From the NCBI GenBank assembly GCA_031181345.1, contig JAPSLC010000005.1:94429-158428 (forward strand): a DNA stretch of 64,000 nt. The letters run 5' to 3'. Both the position numbers and the translations under genes were made by a program. The stretch comes from Cupriavidus sp. (GTDB lineage Bacteria; Pseudomonadota; Gammaproteobacteria; Burkholderiales; Burkholderiaceae). Of this stretch, positions 18,046 through 27,236 are shown piece after piece (position 1 is the stretch's first letter; each line of letters opens with the position of its first letter). The notes below the pieces were generated by a model. The model worked only from the letters and a program-made list of their open reading frames with translations, was not told the DNA's origin and ran no database searches.

Positions 18046-20253
18046 GTGAACATCGTCGTCGACGTGCTGATCCTGCTCGGCGCTCTGCTGGCCATCGTGG
18101 CGGTGGTGCAGGTCGCCGCGGCCAGGCTGCGGCTTCCCGAATCGACGCTGTTGTCGGCCATCGGCATCGCCATCGGCGCCGGCTATGTGGCCATCGACGC
18201 CACGCTGCCCGAATTCGCCGAGCATTTCCTGCATCCGCTGATCGATCCGTCGCTGCCGCCGGAAGCCTATCTGTGGATCTTCCTGCCGCCGCTGCTGTTC
18301 CATGCGGCCCTGACAGCCGATGTGCGCAGCATGGTGCCGGACGCGGCGCCGATCCTGCTGCTGGCGGTGGTGGCGGTGGTGGTCGCCACCGGCGTGATCG
18401 GCGTGGTCACCGCGGCCGCCAGCGGCATGAACCTGGTGGTCTGCCTGCTGCTCGGCGCGGTGGTGGCCACCACCGACCCGGCCGCGGTGATCGCGATCTT
18501 TCGCGATGTCGGCGCACCGGCCCGGCTGATCCGGCTGGTCGAGGGCGAGAGCCTGCTCAACGACGCCGCCGCGATCGCGCTGGTCGGCGTGCTGATCGCG
18601 ATGCTGACCGGCCACGGTGCCGAAGCCACGCTCGCCGCCGGCCTGACCGAGCTGGCCTGGGCCTTCGGCGGCGGCATGGTGTGCGGGCTGATCGCCGGCC
18701 GGCTGCTGGCCGAGCTGCTGCCGGCGCTGGCCGGCCTCGCGGTCGCCGAAGCCGCGCTGACGCTGGCGTTGCCCTACCCGCTCTATCTGCTGGCCGAACA
18801 GCTGCTGCATGTGTCGGGCGTGGTCGCCGTGGTCTGCGCCGGGCTGACGCTCGGCGCGCTCGGCCCGACCCGGCTGAACCCGCCGAACTGGCGGCACCTG
18901 CGCATGATCTGGGAACAGTTCGCCGGCATCGCGGGCGCGGTGGTTTTCCTGCTGGCCGCGGTACGGGTGCCGGCGCTGCTGCAGGGCGTCACGCCGCACC
19001 ACGGCTGGCTGCTGCTGGCGCTGGTCGCGGCCGCGCTGCTGGCGCGGCTGGCGACACTGTTCGGGCTGCTGCCGGTGCTGACCTGGCTGCGCCTGTCGGC
19101 GCCGATCGATTCGGCGTACAAGCTGGCGATCGCCTGGGGCGGGCTGCGCGGCGCGGTCACGCTGGTGCTGGCGCTGGGCATCGCCGAGAACCGCGCGCTG
19201 CCGCTCGAGACCCGCCATTTCGTCGCGATCCTCGCCACCGGCTTCGTGCTGGTCAGCCTGCTGGTCAATGGCACCACGCTGCGCTGGCTGATCCGCCGGC
19301 TCGAGCTGGACGCGCTGTCGCCGCAAGAGCTGGCGCTGCAACGCCAGGCGATCCGGCTCTCGACCGAGGAGGTCGAGAGCGCGCTCGATCGGCTGGCCGA
19401 CAGCTTCGGCCTGCCGCCGTCGGCCGCGCGCGAGGTCGCCGCGCGTTACCGGCGCGACATCGAAGTGGGCTCGGCCGATTTCGATTTCGACAGCGCGCTG
19501 TCCGAACGGGCGCGGCTGTCGATCGGCCTGGTCACGCTCGCCACGCGCGAGAGCGAGCTGATCCCGGAGTACGGCAACGGCGTGGTGTCGGTCGCCAATC
19601 TCGACGCGATGATGCGCAACACCGCGCAGATGATCGACGCCGCGCGCGAACAGGGCCGCATCGGCTACAACCGCGCCGCGCGCCATATCCTCGACTATCA
19701 GAAGAGCTTTCGCATCGCGCTGTTCCTGCATCGGCGCCTGTCGATCGACCGGCCGCTGGCGCGCGTGCTGGCCGACCGCTTCGAGCTGATGATCGTGCGC
19801 CAGACCGTGCTGCAGCGGCTGCGGCAATACAACCGCGCGATGTTGTCGCCGGTGTTCGGCGCGCGCATGGCGACCGTGCTCGACGGCGTGCTCGAGGACC
19901 GCTTCCACGCCGCCGAACAGGCGCTGCAGGAAATGCGCGAGGAGTTCGGCAGCTACACCATCGCGCTGGAAAAACGGATGCTGATGCTGTTCGCGCTGCG
20001 CAAGGGTCAGCACGAGCTGCAGTCGATGCGCGAGGAGAACGTGATCTCGCGCGAGGCCTACAACCAGATCGCGCGGGCGATCCGGCAGGCGTGGGAAGCC
20101 AATCTGGCGCGTCCGCCGTTGCGCGGCAGCTTCGGCGACGGCGCGCGTATGCGCCCGCCGCCCGCCACGATGCCGACGCCGCGCGCGCCGGGCGAGGTCG
20201 CGCACGCGGACCTCGATGGCGATGGGCGGGCTTCGGGGATCGATGGGCGGTAG
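18046..20253 (+). CDS. CPA1-family Na+/H+ (cation/proton) antiporter
   Basis: 735 aa from a GTG preceded by AGGAG. About twelve hydrophobic segments fill residues 1-420, with CPA1 hallmarks: TDPAAVIAIF, EGESLLNDAAAIALV (the ND pair of the transport site) and GGLRGAVTLVLALG. A cytoplasmic C-terminal extension of about 300 residues is helical and charged. It exchanges Na+ or K+ for protons across the inner membrane; ion preference cannot be told. Monocistronic; followed by a pair of family B repeats. Confidence 0.92.
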   Translation: MNIVVDVLILLGALLAIVAVVQVAAARLRLPESTLLSAIGIAIGAGYVAIDATLPEFAEHFLHPLIDPSLPPEAYLWIFLPPLLFHAALTADVRSMVPDAAPILLLAVVAVVVATGVIGVVTAAASGMNLVVCLLLGAVVATTDPAAVIAIFRDVGAPARLIRLVEGESLLNDAAAIALVGVLIAMLTGHGAEATLAAGLTELAWAFGGGMVCGLIAGRLLAELLPALAGLAVAEAALTLALPYPLYLLAEQLLHVSGVVAVVCAGLTLGALGPTRLNPPNWRHLRMIWEQFAGIAGAVVFLLAAVRVPALLQGVTPHHGWLLLALVAAALLARLATLFGLLPVLTWLRLSAPIDSAYKLAIAWGGLRGAVTLVLALGIAENRALPLETRHFVAILATGFVLVSLLVNGTTLRWLIRRLELDALSPQELALQRQAIRLSTEEVESALDRLADSFGLPPSAAREVAARYRRDIEVGSADFDFDSALSERARLSIGLVTLATRESELIPEYGNGVVSVANLDAMMRNTAQMIDAAREQGRIGYNRAARHILDYQKSFRIALFLHRRLSIDRPLARVLADRFELMIVRQTVLQRLRQYNRAMLSPVFGARMATVLDGVLEDRFHAAEQALQEMREEFGSYTIALEKRMLMLFALRKGQHELQSMREENVISREAYNQIARAIRQAWEANLARPPLRGSFGDGARMRPPPATMPTPRAPGEVAHADLDGDGRASGIDGR

Positions 20254-20276
20254 CCTCCGGCGAGCGCTTGCGGTTG

Positions 20277-20317
20277 CCCTCTCCCCCGACCCCTCTCCCG
20301 CAAGCGGGAGAGGGGAG
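20277..20317. repeat. Family B palindromic repeat, copy 1
   Basis: A CT-rich strand, CCCTCTCCCCCGACCCC, is followed by the hairpin CTCTCCCGC-AA-GCGGGAGAG and GGGAG. Copy 2 lies 70 bp downstream in inverted orientation, giving a BIME-like pair between the antiporter and the dehydrogenase. Confidence 0.85.
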
Positions 20318-20386
20318 ACAGGATGGACGGGCGGGAGAGGGCAATACGCATGCAGGTGCCCCGGCTCATTCAACGCTGCCGGCGGG

Positions 20387-20429
20387 CTCCCCTCTCCCGC
20401 CGGGCGGGAGAGGGGCTGGGGGAGAGGGC
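20387..20429. repeat. Family B palindromic repeat, copy 2 (inverted)
   Basis: Reverse-oriented partner of copy 1, with core CTCTCCCGCCGGGCGGGAGAG and then GGGCTGGGGGAGAGGG. With copy 1 it fills most of the 304-bp gap between genes. Confidence 0.85.
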
Positions 20430-20557
20430 AAACCACGCCCGTATACTCAAGCCGCTGGCGCGCCGCGAGTCCGATCGGGCGCCCCGCCCCACGCGCCAAC
20501 GCAGCGCGTCTCACCGATCTTCCCTTCCACATTCGATAACAACACGGAGTAGCAGTC

Positions 20558-21421
20558 ATGCGTGTCGCATTCCTCGGCCTCGGCGTCATGGGCTTTCATA
20601 TGGCGGGCCATCTGGCCGCCAAGGGGCATCAGGTCACGGTCTACAACCGCACCGCGAGCAAGGCCCAGGCCTGGGTCGAGCGCTTCGGCGGCCAGGCGGC
20701 GGCCACGCCCGCGCTGGCCGCGCGCGATGCCGAGCTGGTCTGCAGCTGCGTCGGCAACGACGACGACCTGCGCGCGGTGCTGACCGGGCCCGACGGCGCC
20801 TTCGACGCCGCGCCGGCCGGCTGCATCTTCGTCGACCACACCACCGCCAGCGCCAACGTGGCGCGCGAACTGTACGAGCAGGCCAGCGCGCGCGGCCTGC
20901 ATTTCATCGATGCGCCGGTGTCCGGCGGCGAGTCCGGCGCGCAGAACGGCGTGCTGACGGTGATGTGCGGGGGCGACGAGGCGGTGTTCGCGCGTGCCGA
21001 GCCGGTGATCTCGGCCTTCGCCCGCGCGGTCACGCGCATCGGCGGCCCCGGCGCCGGGCAGCTCGCCAAGATGGTCAACCAGATCGCGATCGCGGGCCTG
21101 CTCGAAGGGCTGTCCGAGGCGATCGCGTTCGGCCAGCGCGCCGGGCTCGATATGCCGCTGGTGCTGTCGGTGATCAGCAAGGGCGCGGCCGGCTCGTGGC
21201 AGCTCGAGAACCGCGGACCGACCATGGTCGAAGGCAAGTTCGACTTCGGTTTCGCGGTCGACTGGATGCGCAAGGACCTGGGCCTGTGCCTGGACGAGGC
21301 CCGCCGCAACGGCGCGACGCTGCCCGTCACCGCGCTGGTCGACCAGTTCTACGCCGAACTGCAGCGCGACGGAGGCGGTCGCGACGATACCTCGTCGCTG
21401 ATCCGGCGCCTGCGCCGATAA
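20558..21421 (+). CDS. Beta-hydroxyacid dehydrogenase family NAD(P)-dependent oxidoreductase
   Basis: 287 aa, with GGAG upstream of the ATG. The Rossmann motif GLGVMG is at residues 7-12; the substrate loop DAPVSGGESGAQNG and the catalytic-lysine helix GAGQLAKMVNQ follow the 3-hydroxyisobutyrate/tartronate-semialdehyde reductase family, and the C-terminal DWMRKDLGLCLDEAR segment fits. It oxidises or reduces a small beta-hydroxyacid or semialdehyde in the cytosol. Which one cannot be assigned because neighbours give no pathway. Confidence 0.88.
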   Translation: MRVAFLGLGVMGFHMAGHLAAKGHQVTVYNRTASKAQAWVERFGGQAAATPALAARDAELVCSCVGNDDDLRAVLTGPDGAFDAAPAGCIFVDHTTASANVARELYEQASARGLHFIDAPVSGGESGAQNGVLTVMCGGDEAVFARAEPVISAFARAVTRIGGPGAGQLAKMVNQIAIAGLLEGLSEAIAFGQRAGLDMPLVLSVISKGAAGSWQLENRGPTMVEGKFDFGFAVDWMRKDLGLCLDEARRNGATLPVTALVDQFYAELQRDGGGRDDTSSLIRRLRR

Positions 21422-21658
21422 CCATCGGCCGGGAATCGACACGGCGCGCAGGCGAAACCGCGGTGCCAACGCGGTGGCGCGTCGTCCGATTCCTACATGG
21501 CTTTCAGCGCCGGTCCGGGTGGGAGGCCGTTGGCGCGGGTCTATCGTTGAAGCAACCGGGAGCGGACCCCGCAGCGGCCAGACGGCGCCAAGGGGTGGCA
21601 CGGTACTCAAGACCAACGAACAAACCCGCCAGGCTAGCCCTCGGCAAAGGAGCCTCCC

Positions 21659-21817
21659 ATGACTCTAGGCACCATTCTCCTGATCGTGCTGATCATCCTG
21701 TTGATTGGCGCCCTGCCTTCGTGGCCCTACAGCAGCGGCTGGGGCTACTGGCCCAGCGGCGGGCTTGGCCTGATCCTGCTGATCGTGATCGCGCTCGTTG
21801 TCATGGGCAGGTTGTAG
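21659..21817 (+). CDS. DUF3309 small membrane protein
   Basis: 52 aa, MTLGTILLIVLIILLIGALP... then SWPYSSGWGYWPSG and a second hydrophobic segment ending VVMGRL. This is the DUF3309 pattern: two membrane helices around a Trp/Tyr/Gly-rich turn. AGGAG lies 6 nt before the ATG. Function unknown; family members are common in Burkholderiales and often reported as stress-related. Followed by a strong terminator. Confidence 0.88.
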   Translation: MTLGTILLIVLIILLIGALPSWPYSSGWGYWPSGGLGLILLIVIALVVMGRL

Positions 21818-21902
21818 CGCGTTACGGCTGCAGTTGCAGCAACAGCGGTACCGGTAGGCCTGCCCGCCGCCTTGTTTGGGGACAGGGGGCGACGGGCAGG
21901 TG

Positions 21903-21933
21903 AAAAGGCGGTCGAGAGACCGCCTTTTCTTTT
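21903..21933 (+). terminator. Rho-independent terminator after the DUF3309 gene
   Basis: Perfect 11-bp stem AAAAGGCGGTC / GACCGCCTTTT with a GAGA loop (21914-21917), then TTTTCTTTT. The A-run on the left arm lets it also act weakly on minus-strand transcripts arriving from the glycosyltransferase. Confidence 0.9.
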
Positions 21934-21982
21934 GTGAGCGCCGGGATGCCGGGATGCCGCGATGGACTGCGGGTGCCGTTTT

Positions 21983-22024
21983 CCCTCTCCCCCGGCCCCT
22001 CTCCCGCCGGGCGGGAGAGGGGAG
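21983..22024. repeat. Family B palindromic repeat, copy 3
   Basis: Same unit as copies 1 and 2 (CCCTCTCCCCCGGCCCC, then CTCTCCCGCCGGGCGGGAGAG). It is a single copy, 22 bp downstream of the stop of the minus-strand glycosyltransferase. Confidence 0.85.
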
Positions 22025-22045
22025 CAAACCGCCGGGACGGGACGC

Positions 22046-22834
22046 TCAAGCCGCCGGCTTCGTCCCGGCGCTGCTGCGCTCGCCCAGCCGGCGCAGCGCC
22101 AGCATCGGCAGCCGCAGCAGGAAGCCGACCACCAGCCGGATATGCATCGAGGTCAGCAGGATGTTGTCGCGCACGTAGTGGAAGTGCGACACGCCACCCT
22201 CGTCCTCGCGGAAGTAGCGCACCGGGGTATCGATGTTGATCGGCCGCACGCCGCGCCAGCACAGCCGGATCGCGACCTCGGGGTCGAAGTCCATGCGCCG
22301 CATCCAGCGGTTGCCCCGCATCACGGCGCACAGCGGCGCGATCGGATAGACGCGGAAGCCATACAGCGAATCGCCGATGCCGGCCCACAGCGTCTCGAGA
22401 TCGGCGAAGACATTGCTCAGGCGCCGTCCGTAGACCCGCGCGCGCGGGGCGCTGTCGTCGAACACCGGCTTGCCCAGCACCATCGCGTCCGGATTGCGGC
22501 GCGACAGCTCCAGCATCTTGCCGATCATCGCGGCCGGATGCTGGCCATCGGAATCCATCGTCAGCGCGTGCGTGTAGCCCTCGGCGGCGGCCTGTTCCAG
22601 CCCGTGCAGCACCGCGGCGCCCTTGCCGCGGTTCTTCGGCAGCACCAGCACGCGCAGGCCGGAATCGGCCTCGGCCTGCTGCTGCAGCCATTCGGTGCTG
22701 CCGTCGGTACTGCCGTCGACGACGACCCAGACCGGGTTCCATTGGGCTCGCGCCTCGCGCACGACCTCGCGCACCTTGGGGCCGGGGTTGTAGCTCGGGA
22801 TGATCACCAGATGCGTGGTCGAACGTTCGGTCAT
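22046..22834 (-). CDS. Family 2 glycosyltransferase of the aryl-polyene-type cluster
   Basis: 262 aa. GT-A motifs: VIIPSYNPG, VVDGSTDGS and MDSDGQ (metal-binding DxD-like). The C-terminus is hydrophobic (HIRLVVGFLLRLPMLALRRL) and may bind the membrane. GGAG lies 9 nt before the chosen ATG; ATG 22849 is an alternative. GT2 enzymes of this kind occur in aryl-polyene and xanthomonadin clusters, where they probably modify or lipid-anchor the pigment. It is third in the minus arm, after the ACP and ketoreductase. Confidence 0.87.
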   Translation of the reverse strand: MTERSTTHLVIIPSYNPGPKVREVVREARAQWNPVWVVVDGSTDGSTEWLQQQAEADSGLRVLVLPKNRGKGAAVLHGLEQAAAEGYTHALTMDSDGQHPAAMIGKMLELSRRNPDAMVLGKPVFDDSAPRARVYGRRLSNVFADLETLWAGIGDSLYGFRVYPIAPLCAVMRGNRWMRRMDFDPEVAIRLCWRGVRPINIDTPVRYFREDEGGVSHFHYVRDNILLTSMHIRLVVGFLLRLPMLALRRLGERSSAGTKPAA

Positions 22835-22978
22835 GCGGCCGTGCTCCATCAATGTGTTGTCCCTGGCCGGCGTGGCGCGCTGCGCGTCCGCCGGCCCCTG
22901 CCTGCGCACTGCTCTCTTCTCCTCGACGTTTGTGCTGTTGGGTTGGTTCCTTGCTTCGTTCCGCCTCGTTCCTTTGGC

Positions 22979-23740
22979 CTAGCCGGTCGCCATGCCGCCG
23001 TTGATCGACAGCACCTGGCCGGTGACATAGCCGGCGGCCTCCGAGACCAGATAGGCGACCATCGCCGCCACCTCTTCCGGCTGGCCGGCCCGGCCCATCG
23101 GCACCAGCTCGCGCACCCGCTCGGGCGGGAAGGCCGGCTGCGCCATCGGCGAATCGACGATGCCCGGCGCCACCGCGTTGACCGTGACGCCGCGCGAAGC
23201 CATCTCGATCGCCAGCGAACGCGTGGCCGCAATCACGCCCGCCTTGGCTGCAGCATAGTTCACCTGACCGCGATTGCCGATCAGGCCTGCCACCGATGCG
23301 ATATTGACGATGCGTCCCCAGCGGGTCCGCATCATCGGCATCAGCAGGGGCTGGGTCACGTTGAAGAAGCCGTGCAGCGAGACATCGATGACTCGGCGCC
23401 ATTGCTCGCGCGTCATGCCGACCATCGGCGCGTCGTCGTGGATGCCGGCGTTGTTGACCAGCACCTGCACCGGCCCTTCGGCGAGGATGCGCTGCAGCGC
23501 CTGTTCGGCGGCATCGGCGTCGGTCACGTCGAAGGCGATCGCCTCGGCCTCGCCGCCGGCGGCGCGGATGCGCTCGGCGACCTGCTGCGCCTCGTCCAGG
23601 CGCCGGTTGGCATGGACCCAGACGCGGCAGCCGCCGGCGGCGAGCGTTGCGCAGATGGCCTGTCCGAGCGCGCCGCTGCCGCCGGTGACCAGGGCCAGCT
23701 TGCGGGCGGGTGCGGGCGCCGTCCGGGGCGTGCGGGGCAT
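22979..23740 (-). CDS. FabG-like 3-ketoacyl-ACP reductase
   Basis: 253 aa short-chain dehydrogenase. TGGSGALG nucleotide motif, NNAG, catalytic S-Y-K set (IASVAG, then NYAAAKAG) and C-terminal VLSINGGMA. It reduces the beta-keto group during chain extension of the polyene with NADPH. Its ATG overlaps the stop of the ACP gene (TGATG), so the two are coupled. Confidence 0.92.
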   Translation of the reverse strand: MPRTPRTAPAPARKLALVTGGSGALGQAICATLAAGGCRVWVHANRRLDEAQQVAERIRAAGGEAEAIAFDVTDADAAEQALQRILAEGPVQVLVNNAGIHDDAPMVGMTREQWRRVIDVSLHGFFNVTQPLLMPMMRTRWGRIVNIASVAGLIGNRGQVNYAAAKAGVIAATRSLAIEMASRGVTVNAVAPGIVDSPMAQPAFPPERVRELVPMGRAGQPEEVAAMVAYLVSEAAGYVTGQVLSINGGMATG

Positions 23741-24000
23741 CAGCGGGTACGGTTGGCGGCGGTGTAGGCGGCCAGGCTGCCCAGCGTGGCGAAGATGGTC
23801 TTGTTGTCCGGATTGTCCGAGCGCAGCTCGAATCCGTACTTCTTGGAGATCAGGAGTGCAATTTCCAGCACGTCAATCGAATCGAGGCCGAAGCCTTCGC
23901 CGTACAGCGGCGTATCGGCGGTGACCTGGTCCAGCGTCAGCTCGGTAATGTCCAGTTCGCCGAGAATCATCCGGGCCAGTTCGATTTCGAGATCGGTCAT
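23740..24000 (-). CDS. Acyl carrier protein of the aryl-polyene-type cluster
   Basis: 86 aa, acidic and helical. The 4'-phosphopantetheine site is Ser41 in GLDSIDV. First gene of the minus arm, divergent from the AMP ligase. Typical aryl-polyene clusters have two ACPs; only this one is visible here. Confidence 0.92.
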   Translation of the reverse strand: MTDLEIELARMILGELDITELTLDQVTADTPLYGEGFGLDSIDVLEIALLISKKYGFELRSDNPDNKTIFATLGSLAAYTAANRTR

Positions 24001-24072
24001 TGTCGCTAAATGTAAGTTATGTCGTCGCGGCGGGCCGCCGGGCCCAGCCCGGGGCCGCGCAAAGCCGTGGGG

Positions 24073-24301
24073 TATACTGCGGCACCGCCTTCGGGCGCAA
24101 TGCTACCAAGCCCACCGGGTTCGCTCCACACGGGTGAAATTTGGTAACAACCTCGCCGCCACGGCGAGAAACGGAAGCCCCACACTTCGGGTCTTCCAGC
24201 CATAGTCCCCAAAGATCGATGACCGGATCGCTTCGCCGCCAGCGCGGGAGTGCAGCATCTGCCCTCTCCTCGAAGCCAGCCGAAGTCCCGACCGCGCCGC
24301 C
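24073..24301 (+). promoter_or_regulatory. Putative promoter and structured leader of the aryl-polyene plus arm
   Basis: A TATACT -10 (24073-24078; no good -35) is followed by hairpins: CGCC-TTCG-GGCG (24086-24097), an imperfect arm pair CTACCAA/TTGGTAA (24103-24109 and 24141-24147), a perfect CTCGCCG-CCA-CGGCGAG (24152-24168), and GGAAG/CTTCC arms (24173-24197). The next start codon is at 24302. That is more structure than a bare intergenic gap needs, so a regulatory leader is possible. On the other strand the region also holds the ACP promoter (AT-rich 24005-24022). Confidence 0.4.
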
Positions 24302-25891
24302 ATGCCAGTGTCCCGCATTCCGCGCCGATCGCGCCCACAGAATTTGGCCGCCCGCCCTGCCGGCGGCGTCGAGGCGAACCCGTCCGCCGGGACCCTGCCG
24401 CTGATCGCGCATACCCGCGGCGACCAGATCGTCGCCTATCGGGACGGCGCCCCAGTCACCGTGACGCGCTTTCTCGCCGACGTCCGGGATCTGGCATCCC
24501 GTCTGCCGGCCGGCCGCCACGTCTTCAATATGTGCGCGGACCGCTACGTGTTCACCGTCGGCCTGTGCGCCAGCCTGCTGGCCGACAAGATCAGCCTGCT
24601 GCCGCCGGCGCATACGCCCGAGATGATCCGGGAGCTCGCCACGTTTGCGCCGGACATCTTCTGCCTGTACGACGGCGCCGGCTGCCATTGCAGCGCCGGC
24701 TGCGACGCCGGGGACAACGCCAGCGGCGCCGGGCTGCCCGGCATGCGCGTGACGCTGCCGGCCGCACACGACGAACGATCCGCGGATGCCGGCACGGTAA
24801 CGATCCCCGAGATCCCAGCCGATCGCACGCTCGCCTATCTGTTCACCTCGGGCTCGACCGGCCTGCCGATGCCCCATCGCAAGAGCTGGGGCGCGATGGT
24901 CCGCAATGCGCGCGCGGGGGCGGCCCGGCTGGGCATCGATGCGCTGGCCGGCGCGACGCTGGTCGGCACCGTGCCGGCGCAGCACATGTACGGGCTCGAA
25001 TGCACCGTGATGCTGGCCCTGCACGGCGGCGTGGCGCTCAGCGCCGCCCATCCCTTCTACCCCTACGATGTCGCCGCCGCGCTCGCCGCGGTGCCGGCGC
25101 CGCGCGTGCTGGTGGCCTCGCCGGTGCATTTGCGCACGCTGCAGCTGTCGCCGGTCGAGCTGCCGGCGCTCGCGCGGCTGTTGTCGGCCACCGCGCCGCT
25201 GGCGCCGCGGCTGGCGCGCGATATCGAGGCGCGCACCGGAGCGCCGCTGCTTGAGATCTACGGCAGCACCGAGACCGGCCATATCGCCACGCGCCGCACC
25301 GCGCACGATGCGGCCTGGCAATTGCTCCCTGACGTGGCGCTGCGGCTCGAACGTGCCTGCGGCGCCGAAGCCGTCCATCAAGGTGCCGAGGGCAACGACG
25401 CCGACGACGGCCCGGTCTGGCTGGCCAGCGGCGCCCATCTGGCGCAGCCGGTGCCGCTGAACGACGCGATCGAATTGCTCGACGCCCATCGCTTTCTGCT
25501 GCACGGCCGCAAGGCCGACCTGATCAAGATCGCCGGCAAGCGGACCTCGCTGGCCTATCTGAACCACCATCTGAACGCGATCCCCGGCGTGGTCGACGGC
25601 GTCTTCCATATGCCGCGCGGCGAGCCCGCCGGCGGACTGCGCAAGGAGGCGCGCCTGACCGCGCTGGTCGTCGCGCCGGGCCTGAGCGCGGCCGACATCG
25701 TGCAGGCGCTGCGCGCGCGCATCGACCCCGCCTTCCTGCCGCGGCGCGTGTTCTTCGTCGACAGCCTGCCGCGCAACGCCACCGGCAAGCTGCCGCGCGA
25801 CCTGCTCGAGCCGCTGGTGGCGCGGCTGCAGGGCGGCCAGCCGGCTCGCCACGGCGATCGTGCGCCCACCACCGTGCTCGGACCGGCATGA
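24302..25891 (+). CDS. AMP-dependent aryl/acyl ligase (starter-unit activation)
   Basis: 529 aa adenylate-forming enzyme. Phosphate loop LFTSGSTGLPMP (about residue 180), YGSTETG (about 319), and the C-terminal lysine motif NATGKLPRD (about 495). In aryl-polyene and xanthomonadin clusters the equivalent enzyme (XanA2-like) loads a hydroxybenzoate or cinnamate starter onto the ACP. The ATG at 24302 has no clear ribosome site; the first ~25 residues are Arg/Pro-rich and may not be translated (GTG 24308 is another choice). Confidence 0.88.
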   Translation: MPVSRIPRRSRPQNLAARPAGGVEANPSAGTLPLIAHTRGDQIVAYRDGAPVTVTRFLADVRDLASRLPAGRHVFNMCADRYVFTVGLCASLLADKISLLPPAHTPEMIRELATFAPDIFCLYDGAGCHCSAGCDAGDNASGAGLPGMRVTLPAAHDERSADAGTVTIPEIPADRTLAYLFTSGSTGLPMPHRKSWGAMVRNARAGAARLGIDALAGATLVGTVPAQHMYGLECTVMLALHGGVALSAAHPFYPYDVAAALAAVPAPRVLVASPVHLRTLQLSPVELPALARLLSATAPLAPRLARDIEARTGAPLLEIYGSTETGHIATRRTAHDAAWQLLPDVALRLERACGAEAVHQGAEGNDADDGPVWLASGAHLAQPVPLNDAIELLDAHRFLLHGRKADLIKIAGKRTSLAYLNHHLNAIPGVVDGVFHMPRGEPAGGLRKEARLTALVVAPGLSAADIVQALRARIDPAFLPRRVFFVDSLPRNATGKLPRDLLEPLVARLQGGQPARHGDRAPTTVLGPA

Positions 25892-26286
25892 ACAGCGCCG
25901 GCGTCTTCACCATCGAGGCTGGCCACCCGGCCTTGCCGGGACACTTTCCCGGCAGGCCCATCGTGCCGGGCGTGGTGCTGCTCGACCATGCGGTGCTGCG
26001 CATCGCCGCGGCGCTCGGGCTGCCACCGCAGCCCGCTCGCCTCGCCTCGGTCAAGTTCCTGGCGACGGTGGTGCCGAACGAGCCCGTCACGGTTCTCTAC
26101 GCCAGCGTGAGTCAGGACCGCGCCGATGACCAGGCCGACAACGGGGCCGAAGACAAAGCCAACGCCAGAGCCGACCACACGGTCCGCTTCGAACTCGAAG
26201 GCCCGGGCCGCACCGTCGCCAGCGGCATGCTGACGCTGCCGGGACTGGCCGGGCCGACCGACGGGCCGACCGACGCGGCGGTATGA
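25888..26286 (+). CDS. FabA/FabZ-type hot-dog dehydratase
   Basis: 132 aa. The motif LPGHFPGRPIVPGVVLLDH (residues 13-31) is the HxFPGxP signature of 3-hydroxyacyl-ACP dehydratases; the partner acidic residue after PGV is Asp instead of the usual Glu. A charged Asp/Ala-rich insert (about 73-90) is unusual. It presumably forms the trans double bond in each polyene cycle. Starts in an ATGA overlap with the ligase stop. Confidence 0.85.
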   Translation: MNSAGVFTIEAGHPALPGHFPGRPIVPGVVLLDHAVLRIAAALGLPPQPARLASVKFLATVVPNEPVTVLYASVSQDRADDQADNGAEDKANARADHTVRFELEGPGRTVASGMLTLPGLAGPTDGPTDAAV

Positions 26287-27236
26287 CGGCACCGCACAAG
26301 AGCCACGCGGCGCCCGCCGACGACTGGAGCAGCCAGCCCGAGCGCAGCCATCTGCGCCTGCTGCGCGCGATGCGCTGGCTGTCGCTGCGCCTGGGCCGGC
26401 GCGCGAGCCGCGCGCTGCTGTGGCCGGTGGTGGCGATCTATCTGCTGATCTCGCCGGGCGCGCGCCGCACCTCGCGCCTGTACCTGTCGCGCGCGCTGGG
26501 CCGTCCGGCGAGCCTTGCCGACCTGATGCGCCAGGGGTTCGCCTTCGCCTCGACCATCCATGACCGCGTCTATCTGCTGAACGGCCGCCTGGACCTGTTC
26601 GATATCCGCATCCATGGCGAGCCGATCATCCAGCAGGCGATCGCGCGCGGCGACGGCGCCTTCCTGTTCGGCGCCCATCTGGGCAGCTTCGAGGCGGTGC
26701 GCGCGGTCGGCCTGCGCTATCCGGCGCTGCGGCTGGCGGTGATGATGTACCAGGACAACGCCAGCCGCCTCAACGACGTGCTGGCGGCGATCAACCCCGC
26801 GGTGCGGCAGGACGTGATCGCGCTGGGCCGGCTCGACGCGATGCTGCAGGCGCGCGACTATCTGGAGCGCGGCTACCTGCTCGGCCTGCTGGCCGACCGC
26901 ACGCTGACCCGGCTCGCCACCGATCCGCTGCGGCACTGCGAATTCCTCGGCGCGCCGGCGCCGTTCGCCACCGGGCCGCTGCGGATGGCGGCGATGCTGC
27001 GCCGGCCGGTGCTGTTCATGACCGGCCTGTATCGCGGCGGCAACCGCTACGACATCCACTTCGAGACGATCGCGGATTTCTCGGCGACGCCGGCCGCCGA
27101 GCGCGAGGCCGCGATCGACGCCGCGCTCGACCGCTATGTCGCGCTGCTCGAGCGGCATTGCCGGGCGGCGCCGTACAACTGGTTCAACTTCTACGATTTC
27201 TGGCAGGCGCCGGCGCGCACGCCTGCCGACGCATGA
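26283..27236 (+). CDS. LpxL/HtrB-like lipid acyltransferase
   Basis: 317 aa. The HX4E catalytic motif is GAHLGSFE, with a preceding hydrophobic segment (LLWPVVAIYLLISPGARR) and a C-terminal NWFNFYDFW typical of the family. In aryl-polyene clusters this enzyme probably acylates the carrier that anchors the pigment to the outer membrane. ATGA overlap with the dehydratase. Confidence 0.9.
   Translation: MTAPHKSHAAPADDWSSQPERSHLRLLRAMRWLSLRLGRRASRALLWPVVAIYLLISPGARRTSRLYLSRALGRPASLADLMRQGFAFASTIHDRVYLLNGRLDLFDIRIHGEPIIQQAIARGDGAFLFGAHLGSFEAVRAVGLRYPALRLAVMMYQDNASRLNDVLAAINPAVRQDVIALGRLDAMLQARDYLERGYLLGLLADRTLTRLATDPLRHCEFLGAPAPFATGPLRMAAMLRRPVLFMTGLYRGGNRYDIHFETIADFSATPAAEREAAIDAALDRYVALLERHCRAAPYNWFNFYDFWQAPARTPADA

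Noticed and set aside
17821..20589. 922-codon open frame on the minus strand
   Set aside because: Shadow of the CPA1 antiporter; composition is Gln/Arg/His-rich and no domain is visible.
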